Source: Acrasis kona
Taxonomy: Eukaryota; Heterolobosea; Eutetramitea; Acrasida; Acrasidae
Assembly (NCBI GenBank): GCA_026419775.2
Contig: JAOPGA020000778.1
Coordinates: forward strand, 1-31,574
Direction of reading: 5' to 3'
Length of the DNA stretch: 31,574 nt
The position numbers were made by a program, and so were the translations under genes. Below are positions 9,192 to 18,138 of this stretch, piece by piece. Every line of letters begins with the position of its first letter. Position 1 is the stretch's first letter. The notes below the pieces were generated by a model. That model saw nothing but the letters and a program-made list of their open reading frames with translations. It was not told the origin of the DNA and searched no databases.

Positions 9192-9277
9192 TGTAACCTC
9201 GTGTTCTCCGAGTTATTTCACATTTATTCTCATAGTGGGTTGACCCATAAAGGCCAACCCCCATACCTTTTACAACA
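9192..9277 (-). repeat. Candidate 86-bp LTR of a Ty3-type element
   Basis: On the minus strand the segment starts TGTTGTAAAAGG and ends GAGGTTACA, the TG...CA ends expected of an LTR. It contains AATAAA as a polyadenylation signal and an internal GGGTTG/CAACCC hairpin. The bases just before it, CCTGGTGGAA, could be the end of a polypurine tract. It lies about 200 bp downstream of the integrase C-terminus on the same strand, where a 3' LTR belongs. The length is short for an LTR, and no second full copy is in the window (a weak partial match lies at 28559-28613). Confidence 0.5.
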
Positions 9278-9484
9278 TTCCACCAGGTAAACCTAGGGAC
9301 AAGTTGCACACAAGCAGACACATACATAATCAAAAAATTCGACTACTCTTGACATTATCAAAACTCTTTTTACAGAACTCCTTGTTCTAACTCTAATAAT
9401 GCAAGAATCGATCAGCTTGTAATTAAACTTCTGATTCCCATAGTCATAGCTCAAAACTACTCCTTGTAGAAAAGCTATTCTTCT

Positions 9485-9994
9485 TTAAGGAATGTAATCC
9501 TTATCTTTTGCATCGTCGGTTTCTAGCTCATTGTCTGCAAATTGCAAAACAGCTTCTTGATAGGGTATGCTCAGGAGCTCTTCTCCTTTCTTAAGAGTAA
9601 CCTTTTTCAAAAAGTTCGCTGGTGCTAGAAATTCATCGGCTTTGCTTCTTATTCTATATATCATATTTATATCCCTCGAAATGATAATAAATGGTCCTAC
9701 AAACTTTACCCTTCGTTTGTCCAATGGTTTTGGATTTCTCCACATTACATGGTCACCAATTGAAAACACTTTCAATTTCTTCTTGTAACTTCCTTTCATG
9801 TAATTCTGTTCTTTGATCTTCCAGATGCTCGGAACAACTTCATTACTAAAAGTTGACCAAAAATCTGTCATTCTCAGTTTAGCAGCTTCTTTATCAAGTA
9901 CGACATCTGTTTGCACACCATCGAAGAACGGTGATCTACCAAACATCAGTCCAAAAGGCGAAGCTTTCAGTCTGGAATGGACTCTTGCATTCAT
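9485..9994 (-). pseudogene. Ty3/gypsy integrase C-terminal part
   Basis: An open frame of 169 codons encoding the end of a retroelement integrase. The first residues (NARVHSRLKASPFGLMFGR) match the stretch after the integrase core where pol proteins have T-x-x-SPF-x-x-x-FGR. Around residues 70-105 comes the GPY/F-type module, here GDHVMWRNP and then KFVGPFIII...YRIRSK. An acidic tail closes the protein. The zinc-binding HHCC and DDE core are missing because the frame begins at the junction with a LINE fragment at 9996. A candidate LTR lies downstream. The nearby RT/RNase H piece (10222-10850) is on the opposite strand, so the two are not one intact element. Confidence 0.75.
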
Positions 9995-9995
9995 C

Positions 9996-10175
9996 TACAT
10001 CATTACTGCTGATCGCATTGCGTCATATGTGTATGGCAAATTTTTGCGACAATTTAGAAGAACATGGGATTGGTCCTCATGTTGCAAACAACACCTCGGG
10101 CATTTGGTGTTGATTATTTGATTTTTGTCGTCCCAATACTGCATTTTAGAGAGTGTGCTTCGCAACCTCTTCTTC
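9996..10175 (-). pseudogene. LINE family A fragment: zinc motif
   Basis: Minus-strand reading gives LSKMQYWDDKNQI, then CPRCCLQHEDQSHVLLNC and YTYDAMRS, nearly the same as residues in the copy at 1540-2413, including the full zinc motif (C-x2-CC-x2-H, H-x4-C). The piece is internal: neither the 3' tail nor RNase H is present. It is fused at its 3' side to the integrase fragment, where the reading passes from MRSA to the integrase start with an overlapping stop, and on the other side it meets a plus-strand Ty3 fragment. So it fills the junction between two Ty3 pieces in opposite orientation. Confidence 0.7.
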
Positions 10176-10221
10176 TTTCTTGGATGGACATACAAACATG
10201 ATGTCATGGAATCGGCCATCG

Positions 10222-10850
10222 TGCAGAAGGCAAATGCAGCAGCTGATCGGTTTAGTGAATTTCTTCAGAAGATTCATACCAGACGTGACAAACAAGCTAC
10301 GACCATTGATGGAGAAAAAAGATTTACAATTTGTTTGGGATAGTGACCCACAGCTAGAGGTGGCTTATAAAGAAATATATGATAGTCTAGTGACTCGAAT
10401 ACCATTCTTGAGCTTCCCAGTAAAAGGAGTTCCCATAGAATTAGCGACAGATGCCTCTGATTATGGGATAGGAGCAGTATTGTTTCAAGTAGTTAATGGA
10501 GAGATCAAGTATCTGGGATTTCATTCAAGAATTCTCAAAGGTTCAGAGTTAAACTACGGAATACCAAAGAAGGAGCTATTATCAATAGTTTTCCATTGCG
10601 AGTATTGGAGATATCTACTGTTAGGAAGGTCAACCCTTGTGCACACAGATAGTAAAGGGATAGCCGAAGCAATAGGAAGCAAAGGCGACCATCCAAAGCG
10701 GGAGAGAACCATAACAAGCTGGATGTCCAAGCTATCTGAATACTCGTTAAAGATACATCATTTGCCAGGAAAGAGTAATGTTTTACCTGATTTGCTATCA
10801 AGGATACAAGCGGCAAATCTCGAAACAGCAGCTGCAATAGTCGAGATAAA
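10222..10850 (+). pseudogene. Ty3/gypsy RT thumb and RNase H fragment
   Basis: The frame starts in the end of the RT domain (LIGLVNFFRRFIPD, the usual FLG-x-NYYRRFIP motif) and continues through the RT-RNase H link (FVWDSDPQ) into a complete RNase H: TDASDYGIGAVLFQ (first Asp), KKELLSIVFHCEYWRYLL (Glu), VHTDSKG (second Asp), and HHLPGKSNVLPDLLSR with the last Asp. All catalytic positions are present. RT palm, protease and gag are missing upstream, and integrase is missing downstream. The open frame runs on to 10926, but the last 25 residues are read-through into a LINE 3' end, whose tail starts at about 10855. In full elements this module feeds cDNA synthesis. Confidence 0.85.
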
Positions 10851-10854
10851 TATG

Positions 10855-12590
10855 TGTTTATTTAGGCCGAGGCCATTTAAAGTGATCAGACGCGGAACGA
10901 CTGATACTGATCACTGTACAACTTAATCCTCCTCCTCATCAAATTGTGGGTTGAACATTTTAAATATTAGTCAACTCCTGTAACGGGTATACCGTTGGGG
11001 GGAGGGAATAGTCAACTTTATTATTATAAAAACTGTCAGTCATAATTCCAAAAATGGTTTTAGCCAAAGCGGAGAAAATGTCTCTTTTGATTTTTTTCAT
11101 AGCTTTTACAATGCAACCTCTTACTTCCTCTTCCTCAATTTTCCCTGACGACGCTTCTTTTTCAAACTCTCTTTTTTTAATGAGAATTACCTTCCTCCAC
11201 ATTTTGTTGGTGATGGTGCCTTTAATTCCGATGAGGAAACGCTTTTGCTTATTCTGGGGTAGTGTGGTTTCCGCAAATGAGTCGTCATAGAAAAAAACAT
11301 TCTGCTCGATTCCCTCACCTTCTAGAATGTTTTGAATGTCATTGGTAAGTGTTTTCATTTTCTCCTCTGAATGAACACAATTCAACGTGCGGTGGGTTAG
11401 AGTGCTCCATCTGTGACATTTACTACATACTGGTAATTCGCTTCGCCTCGAGATGTTATAGAACCCGTCGATTCTCGCCTTAATTAATGTACTAGAGACG
11501 GCCGCTGGTAAAGATGTGCTCCAAATGTCTAATGTATATGCATTACTCGTGAATGGTTGTATTAGTGCTGGTACAAAGACTGGATTTATCTTATCCATTG
11601 CTTTTTCGGATCGGATTCTCTTGTGAATAATTTTTGAGATATCCAGGCAGATGTCACCCTGATGCATCCAGATAAATTCTTTGAGTACACTTTTGATAAG
11701 GTGGGGTACGTCGACAATCCTATCTCTCTGTATTCTTCCATCCTTACTGTGGCCGTCGGCTGCTTCATTTAGTTCGATCGCGGCATGCCCCTCCACCCAC
11801 TCTAGTTTAATTGCAAGTTTGTTCTTTCTCGCCCATCCCCAGAAGGCCCTTGCAAGGATCCCACATGTTTTGTTGGTGTCCATTCTGCTCGCAGTTTCAT
11901 TGTCCACGAAAATGTGGGCGGTACTTCCCACCGGTAATCTGGCAATTGCTACTATTGCGGTAATCATCTCTGACTCAGTGGAGCTATTCACCTTCGGGAT
12001 ATGAAAGTTGGATTCGTTCACTATGGCACCAGTAGATTTATTCAAATAAATGATTCCACCTCCCGCCTCCCCGGTTAATCGGTCGAATGAACCGTCGATC
12101 CATATTGTGTAATCATCGCATTTGGGTGGTCACCGATCCATCCGGTTGAGTTGATTTTGGTTGCAGGGAATGATTTACAACATATTCCTACTCCACTCGA
12201 TAGGTATAATCCGTACTTGTGGCAGGTTGCAAGAGAACCCCAAATTTTATTACGGGATTTCTCTGAGGGAGTTGTTGGCGCTCTGTACATTTCATCAATT
12301 GTCAGTCTTCTAGTTAGGAAGAGGTCGTTGTTGATTGATTTGTACAGTGTTGTTAATCTTCCTATTGCTGCAGTTTCTTTTGCCCTTTTGATACCGAGCC
12401 CACCGTCCCTTCTATCTCTATGTACTAATTCGCATGGAATTATATCATTACCATGGATTGCCCTTCTGGCTGCCGCCCCAACTGACGCATCGATATTGTC
12501 GAGACCCAGTTCGGTATAATGACCCAGCTGGGTGAAGTACCTTGTCACCCCGGTGGAGATAGTGTTAATAATATTCATGACAGGTTGAAG
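10855..12590 (-). pseudogene. LINE family B: RT C-terminal part, RNase H and zinc region
   Basis: Two minus-strand frames form the 3' half of a LINE ORF2. Frame one (12578-12075) is the stretch after the RT palm, with GGLGIKRAKETAAIGRL typical of that region. A one-base shift near 12120 leads into RNase H: YTIWIDGSFD (first Asp, in the connecting sequence), TESEMITAI (Glu), IFVDNETA (Asp) and NEAADGHSKDGR (last Asp), so all catalytic residues are retained. A Cys/His cluster follows (CSKCHRWSTLTHRTLNC). The frame stops at 10960; then come a 3' UTR with a 9-bp stem hairpin (10881-10915), a GGCC...GGCC motif and a TAAATAAA tail at 10855-10864. The element inserted into the Ty3 fragment and is 5' truncated. 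Confidence 0.8.
10881..10915 (-). other. Hairpin in the LINE family B 3' UTR
   Basis: AGTGATCAG (10881-10889) and CTGATCACT (10907-10915) are perfect 9-nt complements with a 17-nt loop. They sit just before the GC-rich motif and TAAA tail, where LINE RNAs often carry a stem-loop recognised by their own reverse transcriptase. The function here is inferred from position only. Confidence 0.55.
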
Positions 12591-13321
12591 ATTTGAGGGT
12601 ATGGAGGGACATTGTGTTCAATGTTGCACCCAATCTACAAAAGTTGAACAAGATATACATTTCAACAGACTTTGAAAGAGCACATATCAACGCCATCCAA
12701 GAGGTACTTCCAAACGCCGTTGTAGTTGGATGCGATTTTCATCTCAAGCAGGCAGTCTATAGATACATTGACAAGAACATCAAAGGTTTTAACGAGTTCT
12801 TAAACCTTGAGAATGGAAAGAAGAGAGATGAATTTAATGAAGGGCTCACACAAATCATTATGGGAGACGACGCAAGCGCCATTGATGATCTGATCAACCA
12901 ATTCCTACTCAAGTGGACATCAAGCAAAGACGAAGGCGAGAGGTTGCGTGACTATTTAGAATCGACTTGGTTCGGTAAAACAATAATTATCGAAAACAAG
13001 ACGCAATGTCTCGTAGACAATTGTCTATTCCCTCGGACCATGTGGGCAAATTGTTGTATGGGTAGACTTGATTTAAACATGACAAACAATCCAGCTGAAG
13101 CATTTAACAACATGGCCGATCGTTTCTTAATTCGCTATGGAACAAACAAACCCAGTGTAAAAGAAGCGGTTGAATTGTTGCGGCAAATTGAGAATCATTC
13201 CTATGAAACATACGTTGCCAAAGTAGCTGAAGGCAGTACTCCTGTTTCAGCTAAAAACAGTAACACCACACAAAAGAGTACGCCACTGGCAGTCCCATCT
13301 TGTAAACAAAGGGAAATTTAA
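12581..13321 (+). pseudogene. Mutator-like (MULE) transposase, second half
   Basis: An open frame of 242 codons, with no ATG at its start because the LINE truncates it. It contains the MULE core: YISTDFERAH (second catalytic Asp, codon 12668-12670), then GCDFHLKQAVYR with the C-x2-H pair (12731-12742), and MTNNPAEAFNNM carrying the final Glu (13097-13099). This layout (TD, GC-x-FH, TNN-x-x-E) is diagnostic. The first Asp and the N-terminal DNA-binding domain are lost upstream. The short basic frames after the stop (13330-13531) may be the decayed C-terminal tail. The sequence differs from the MULE at 25386-27006, so two MULE lineages are represented. In a full element this protein cuts and pastes the transposon. 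Confidence 0.85.
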
Positions 13322-13564
13322 ACAATCCCAACCTAGGCTCATCGGATGAGAGATGTGCCGAGAAGGAAAAGAGAAAAAGAAAGAGCAAAGGAATTAGAAC
13401 AATCCAGTCAAGAAGAAGCTGCTGATCGTCATTCACCAAGTTATTTTGTGCTACGCACCAAAAAATATTGGATTAATAACCATCATTATCAGTGCGTAGA
13501 ACTGTATTGTCATGGTGGTATGCTCTCATAAACCAGTAAACATAAATGTACATTAACGAACTAT
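13322..13564 (+). other. Probable decayed C-terminal tail of the MULE; no intact gene
   Basis: The frame at 13346-13531 starts with a very basic helix (RRKREKERAKELEQ), and a neighbouring frame over the same bases is equally basic (EKEKRKRKSK). Both fit a nuclear-localisation-type tail of the preceding transposase read in shifted frames. The stop and frame changes make a separate gene unlikely. Confidence 0.35.
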
Positions 13565-14050
13565 TTATTCTTTTTGGACAGTACTGTCTTCTTGGTTAGT
13601 GTCATCGTCGTCATCATCGCTGTCTCCTCTCTTCTTGGGTGCCGATTTCTTTGCTGCGGCCTTCTTCTTTGGTTGAGAACTTGCTGCATCCTCTTACACA
13701 TTAGGTTGATCGCCAAGCCTTTTAAGAACTTCTACAGGCGACATGTTCCATTGTTTGGCAATTTTGTAGAGGTCAACTTTTTCTTTCTTGTTGGCCTTCT
13801 TCTCCACTTTGTCCTTCCTCTTGCCATACTTCATCGTATCACTGATCAATGCCCGGACACCCTTATTTAAGGTCTTGTCTTCTTTTAGCAGAAGAAGGTA
13901 TTTTTCCTTGAGTCTGTCAACAAACAGTGCTTTGTATTTCTTGTGGCCCTCCTTTGTAGTAATGTCAAAGTCGCAATTGTTAATAACTTTATTGACAACC
14001 TTGCTGTTCTTCAAAGCTTTGTTACCTATAACAACATAGGAGGGTCTCAA
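13565..14050 (-). pseudogene. Unknown protein with Lys/Asp tail, interrupted by one stop
   Basis: On the minus strand the frame is open from about 14050 to a TAA at 13694-13696 and then continues in the same frame for 42 more codons to a second stop at 13565-13567. The first part is helical and basic (KYKALFVDRLKEKYLLLLKEDKT and a KKANKKEK patch) and ends in QWNMSPVEVLKRLGD, which resembles a small helix-turn-helix. The part after the stop is histone-like (KKKAAAKKSAPKKRG, then DSDDDDDD). The continuity across the TAA suggests a single nonsense mutation or stop read-through. I do not know the family; a chromatin or nucleic-acid role is a guess from composition. The frame beyond 14050 belongs to the neighbour on the other strand. 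Confidence 0.45.
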
Positions 14051-15183
14051 AATCAAAAGAAAAGAAAGCAGGAAGATGTAAATCAAGAGGAGATGAGTGA
14101 CAGCAGCGAAGATATAGATTCTGATGATAACCGAAATATTAGACGCCGTCAAGACAATAATATACAACAACGAGCTTCTAATCAATATTTTGACATGTAA
14201 AAGAGTCGACGGAGATGACAAATGTGGTGGTCTGATAGTCGATGTCACCAAAAATGATGATGAGCGCAGTAATTTCATCTGTCTCAAATGTAGACAAAAA
14301 TTGTTTGTTTGCCCGTCATGCATTTCATTCAGCCACCATCAAGAATACCCTGTCACAGCTCACATCAAGAATGTAATTCATGATAATAAAAAGCGCTACC
14401 CCACATTAAAAACGGACGCGAACAATGCTTGTAACCGAGATCCTGATGTACTTTTGGGATCGATTGTACAATATCTTAGCAGCTACCAAAAGGGATTATC
14501 AGAAAGTTCACGCTCCAAAAGCAAATGGTATTCTTCCTTATACAAGTACATTAGAAGGACTCGGGCATATATATAGATTCTACCGAGATAATGAGTTTAC
14601 ACAAGATGACATAATCAAATTGAAAGAGGTACATGAAGCTGTTAACAAAGAGGATGATGTTAATATTCCCAGCTCCCCATTCAAAACCATCGCAATTACA
14701 CAAGAATAGAGGATAATATGAAGTTCCCAAAGATTGACTGCCAAAAGTATGAGATTAATAACAAAGAGGTAACATACTATCCTCTTGAAGAAAATATTGC
14801 CCAAATATTCAGCGATACTACAACTATCAGAGAGTTGCAATTTATTCCAAAACCATCAACAAAGGTGCATCATGTATGTAACACTGAACACTACCAAAAA
14901 TTGTTGAAAATGCATTGCGATGATGGGGCTTTATTGTTACTAGTGAACTGGTTCTCTGATCACTTTAATAAATCAAGGAACGTTGGTTGTTCCAAAAGTG
15001 CGTATAGGGGTTATTATGATATATTCATATCATAAATACAGAGAGAAGATGAAGAGTAAAATACTGGATCAAACAATTTAAACTTACATGAGTTTGCGCA
15101 TAGAGCTGTTGATGACCCCAAGAGCTTTTATAATGGAATTGTAGTTTATCATGCTGATTTAAAGATGGATGTGTTGGTTCGTC

Positions 15184-15609
15184 CAGTTCTGCATTTAATT
15201 TTTTTGTATAAATCGCATTCTGCGAAAAGCTTTATTAGAATAAATTTACATATTTATAAATGACTCTATACAGCCGAAGGCCCGCCTAGCTTGGCGGATT
15301 TGATGGCGTGTGTTGCGCAACGCGCGTGCCAGATGGAGTAAGAGGTCTCCATCAAAATGGTTGATATCTTCCTCAACACTTGGAGTGGCTTTTTGACTGG
15401 TATCTTACTAGAAAAACGCTTAACTACATCCATACTAGTGTAACCAAGTAGACTGGCATAAATAGTAACTTTGCACTTGTCAGTTATAGGATGTTCGTCA
15501 AAATCAAAACTACTCTGGTACAGTGTAAAAGGAAGACCCCAGAATTTAAATGAGCCCTTTATAAGTGAACCTGGCAGCAAATTGCTGCGAATCAGTTTTG
15601 CATTTAATT
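15184..15609. other. 17-bp target-site duplication flanking a LINE insertion
   Basis: CAGTTCTGCATTTAATT (15184-15200) and CAGTTTTGCATTTAATT (15593-15609) are the same apart from one base and bracket the LINE copy exactly. This is what target-primed reverse transcription leaves. Removing the insert plus one copy restores an open frame across the transposase, which supports the boundaries. Confidence 0.85.
15201..15592 (-). mobile_element. LINE family A insertion, 5' truncated (copy 3)
   Basis: On the minus strand this contains the same C-terminal coding end as the copy at 1540-2413: an open frame from 15580 to 15266 (about 104 residues) with FKFWGLPFTLYQS near the start and TSYSIWHARCATH near the end, then the shared 3' UTR (GCGATTTATA and an A run, seen as T at 15201). 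It lacks the zinc motif, RNase H and everything upstream, so it is a short 5'-truncated insertion. The flanking 17-bp duplication gives its borders. A 115-bp part of it (15374-15488) is repeated at 15649-15763. Confidence 0.85.
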
Positions 15610-15763
15610 ATCGCAGATCAACCTGAGAGAGATGAAGCGACAGGGAACCAACACTTGGAGTGGCTTTTTGACTGGTATCTTACTAGAAAAACGCTTAACT
15701 ACATCCATACTAGTGTAACCAAGTAGACTGGCATAAATAGTAACTTTGCACTTGTCAGTTATA
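15374..15763. repeat. 115-bp perfect direct repeat (15374-15488 and 15649-15763)
   Basis: The two blocks are identical by eye over 115 bases and 275 bp apart. The first is internal to the LINE insertion; the second lies outside the LINE, after the right target-site duplication and a 40-bp tail of the transposase. So the second block arrived after the LINE did, by copying of a local segment, and is younger than the insertion. Confidence 0.85.
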
Positions 15764-15860
15764 ACAACTATAGAGCAGAATTGTATGGATTACTCCAAGC
15801 TTTAAGGCGCTCTAGAGATAGTCAAAATGTCACTGTTATAACTGACTGGATGTCACAGGT
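15764..15860 (+). pseudogene. RNase H fragment of a LINE
   Basis: A short plus-strand frame reads NYRAELYGLLQALRRS and, after a spacer, VTVITD, matching the second (Glu) and third (Asp) catalytic motifs of LINE RNase H. It stops soon after. It adjoins the second 115-bp block, which has the opposite coding orientation, so this is a rearranged junction. It may come from the upstream part of family A, whose other copies in this window keep only the end of RNase H or less. Confidence 0.55.
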
Positions 15861-16259
15861 ATAATTGTGAAATAGGCAAGCGATTTTTAGAGTTTTGCAG
15901 AATTTGCTTTTGCATCGGCTCATGTTCTGGATTTTTTGGTTGGTGATACAATGGAGTGGTTGGATGTCGGGTTGTGAGAGCGAGATAAAGCTAACGGTTT
16001 TGTAAAAGGTAAAAAAATTCAAGAATTCTAGAGTACACAAGGTCTGTTTATATTGGTGCTTCTTTTTTGTCTTTGTCTTTGAACATCTGTGTTTATACCA
16101 GGAATATATTAATGTCTACTTCTTGATCGCTTCGGGGCTTGTTAAAAACTAACTATACAGTAGAAAGCTACAAAAAAGAGCAACATAGCCTTTGTTGAGG
16201 TCAGAATGCCCAGACACGCGTATCTAGTTACTAGCTTTTCATCTTCAGCATAAATTAAA
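15861..16259. other. No gene recognised
   Basis: AT-rich sequence without homology that I can see. A minus-strand frame at 15822-16040 (72 codons) has Phe/Leu-rich composition without motifs and overlaps the RNase H scrap, so I do not accept it as a gene. Confidence 0.4.
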
Positions 16260-18138
16260 TATCGAAATTAACTTTTGATTTTTTCTGAAGAAATATAGGT
16301 TAGAATTTAAATATATTCGGAGTTTTCGTCCCTAGGTTTTCAAATTCACCTTTGAGTCAGTGAGAGTTGTCTCTTAAATTCACGATACGTATATTTGAGC
16401 TTATTAAGCTGAATAGCTCATAAAAAAATTAAAAATCGAAAAGTTAGGGTTTGTAACAAAATCGATTTTTTATTATTTTCTGTTGGAATATAGGTCAGAA
16501 TGCTTAAATATTCGTGTTCGGAGTTTTAATTTTGCTATAATCAATCTGACATTAAACTTCGGTTACGAATATTTAAGCTTCTTATTCGTAATAGAGCTCT
16601 AAACAAAAAAAAATCGACCCAAACCCAAACATATCAATTTTCAATTTTTTCTTAAACTAGACCACTCAAGAAGCTCAAATATTCGTATCGGGAATTTAAG
16701 AATCGACTTTCGCTGGCTCAAAGGTGAAGTTGAAAACGTAGGGAAGAAAATTCCAGATACGTAATTTTGAGCGTTTTAACCTATATTACTCCAGAAAAAA
16801 ATCAAAAATCAATCTCGACCCAAACCCAAGCTTGATGATTTTTGATTATTTCCTGAGTCATTATACTTAGGAAGCTCAAATATTTGTATCAGGAATTTAA
16901 GAATCTACTTTCGTTAACTCGAAGGTGAAGTTGCAGAGCCAAGGGCGAAAACTCCGAATATGTATTTCTGGGCGTCTTACACTATATCCCCCAGGAAAAA
17001 AGTTAAAATTTAGTTTTGACTCAAACCCAAATTTTTTGATTTTTGATTTTTTCTTAAGCTATTATGCTTTATAAGCTCAAATATACGTATCGGGAATTTA
17101 AGAATTAACTCTCACTGACTCAAAGGTAAAGTTGAAAACCTAGGGACAAAAATTCCGAATACGTTTATTCGAGCATTTTAAACTATATTACTCAAGAAAA
17201 AATCAAAAATAAATTTCAACCCAAACCGAGCTTAACGATTTTTGATTTTTTCTTGAGTCATTATACTTAGGAAGCTCAAATATTCGTATCGGGAATTTAA
17301 GAATCGACTTTCCCTGACACAAAGACGAAGTTGAAATCTCAACGACGAAAACTCCCGATACGTATATTTGAGCGATTAAATTTATGTTTCCTGGAAAAAA
17401 ATTAAAATTTGAATCTCACTCAAACTTAAACTTTTTGATTTTTGATTTTTTTCTTGAGCTATTATGCTTTATAAGCTCAAATATTCGTATCGGGAATTTA
17501 AAAATCAACTCTCACTGACTCTAAAATGAAGTTGAGAAGCGAGGGACGAAAACTCCGAATACGTATATTCGAGCTTATTGACCTATATTTCTCCATGAAA
17601 AAATTAAAATTTTATTTCGATCCAAACCCAAGTTTTTTGATTTTTGATTTTTTCTTATGCTAGTATGCTTAAAGAGCTCAAATATTTGTATCGGGAATTT
17701 AAAAATCGACTTTCGCCGACAAAAAGATAATGTTGAAAAGCTAGCAACAGAAACTCCAGATACGCATATTTGACCATTTTGACCTATATTTTTCTAGAAA
17801 AGAAATCAAAAAATAATTTCGACCCAAACCCAAACTTAACGATTTATAATTATTTATTGAGCTAGAACGCTTGAGAAGCTCAAATACTCGGATCGGGAAT
17901 TTTAAAAGTGACTTATGTTAACTTATGCTGAAGTTGAAAAACTAGTTACAGAAACTCCAGATACGCATATTTGAGCTTTTTGACATATATTACTCCAGAA
18001 AAAATCAAAAAATAATTTCGATCCAAACTCAAGCTTAACGATTTTTGATTTTTTCCTGAGCCATTATACTTAGGAAGCTCAAATATTCGTATCGGGAATT
18101 TAAGAATCGACTTTCGCTAACTCAAAGGTAAAGTTGCA
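16260..18138. repeat. Satellite array, about 200-bp units, with an orientation switch
   Basis: Seven to eight units in one orientation can be anchored on GGGAATTTAA at 16690, 16891, 17092, 17291, 17492, 17693, 17895 and 18094, spacings 199-202 bp. Each unit has GCTCAAATATTCGTATCGGGAA and a rough inverse copy (CCGAATACGTATATTTGAGC) about 100 bp on, plus T-rich tracts with GATTTTTGATTTTTTC. At 16265-16600 the units read in the opposite direction: 16331-16368 is the reverse complement of the block that follows each later anchor. Units of two subtypes alternate (see findings). No ORF is supported here. The unit length is close to nucleosome spacing, as in many centromeric or heterochromatic satellites. 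Confidence 0.9.

Larger units (their letters stand above)
14041..15645 (+). pseudogene. Plavaka/KDZ-like transposase remnant, split by a LINE
   Basis: Several plus-strand frames appear to be one gene. First an acidic, nuclear-type lead (QKKRKQED...SDSSEDIDSDD), then a Cys cluster with C-x2-C pairs (ICLKCRQKLFVCPSC, about 14280-14320), then after frameshifts a segment with YYPLEENIAQIFSD (about 14778-14817) and LLVNWFSDHFNKSR followed by YRGYYDIF (to 15035). The frame resumes at about 15075 and reaches VRPVLHLI where a LINE starts at 15201; the same frame continues after the LINE with IADQPERDEATGN (15610-15645). A segment of the form PVL-x-x-I-x-ADQPER-x-x-ATG before a CxxC is what I know from Plavaka/KDZ-type transposases. 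Family assignment is moderate; the disruption is clear. Confidence 0.55.

Noticed and set aside
9133-9333. Minus-strand ORF of 66 codons
   Set aside because: It spans the candidate LTR and has no protein motif.
10535-10837. Minus-strand ORF of 100 codons
   Set aside because: Antisense to the Ty3 RNase H, which has clear catalytic motifs.
12151-12519. Plus-strand ORF of 122 codons with Leu/Ser-rich product
   Set aside because: Antisense to the LINE family B coding frame.
13788-14039. Plus-strand hydrophobic ORF
   Set aside because: Antisense to the Lys-rich minus-strand gene; composition is that of a shadow.
16260-18138. CRISPR-like array
   Set aside because: The units are contiguous 200-bp satellites with no spacer/repeat division, and the context is eukaryotic.
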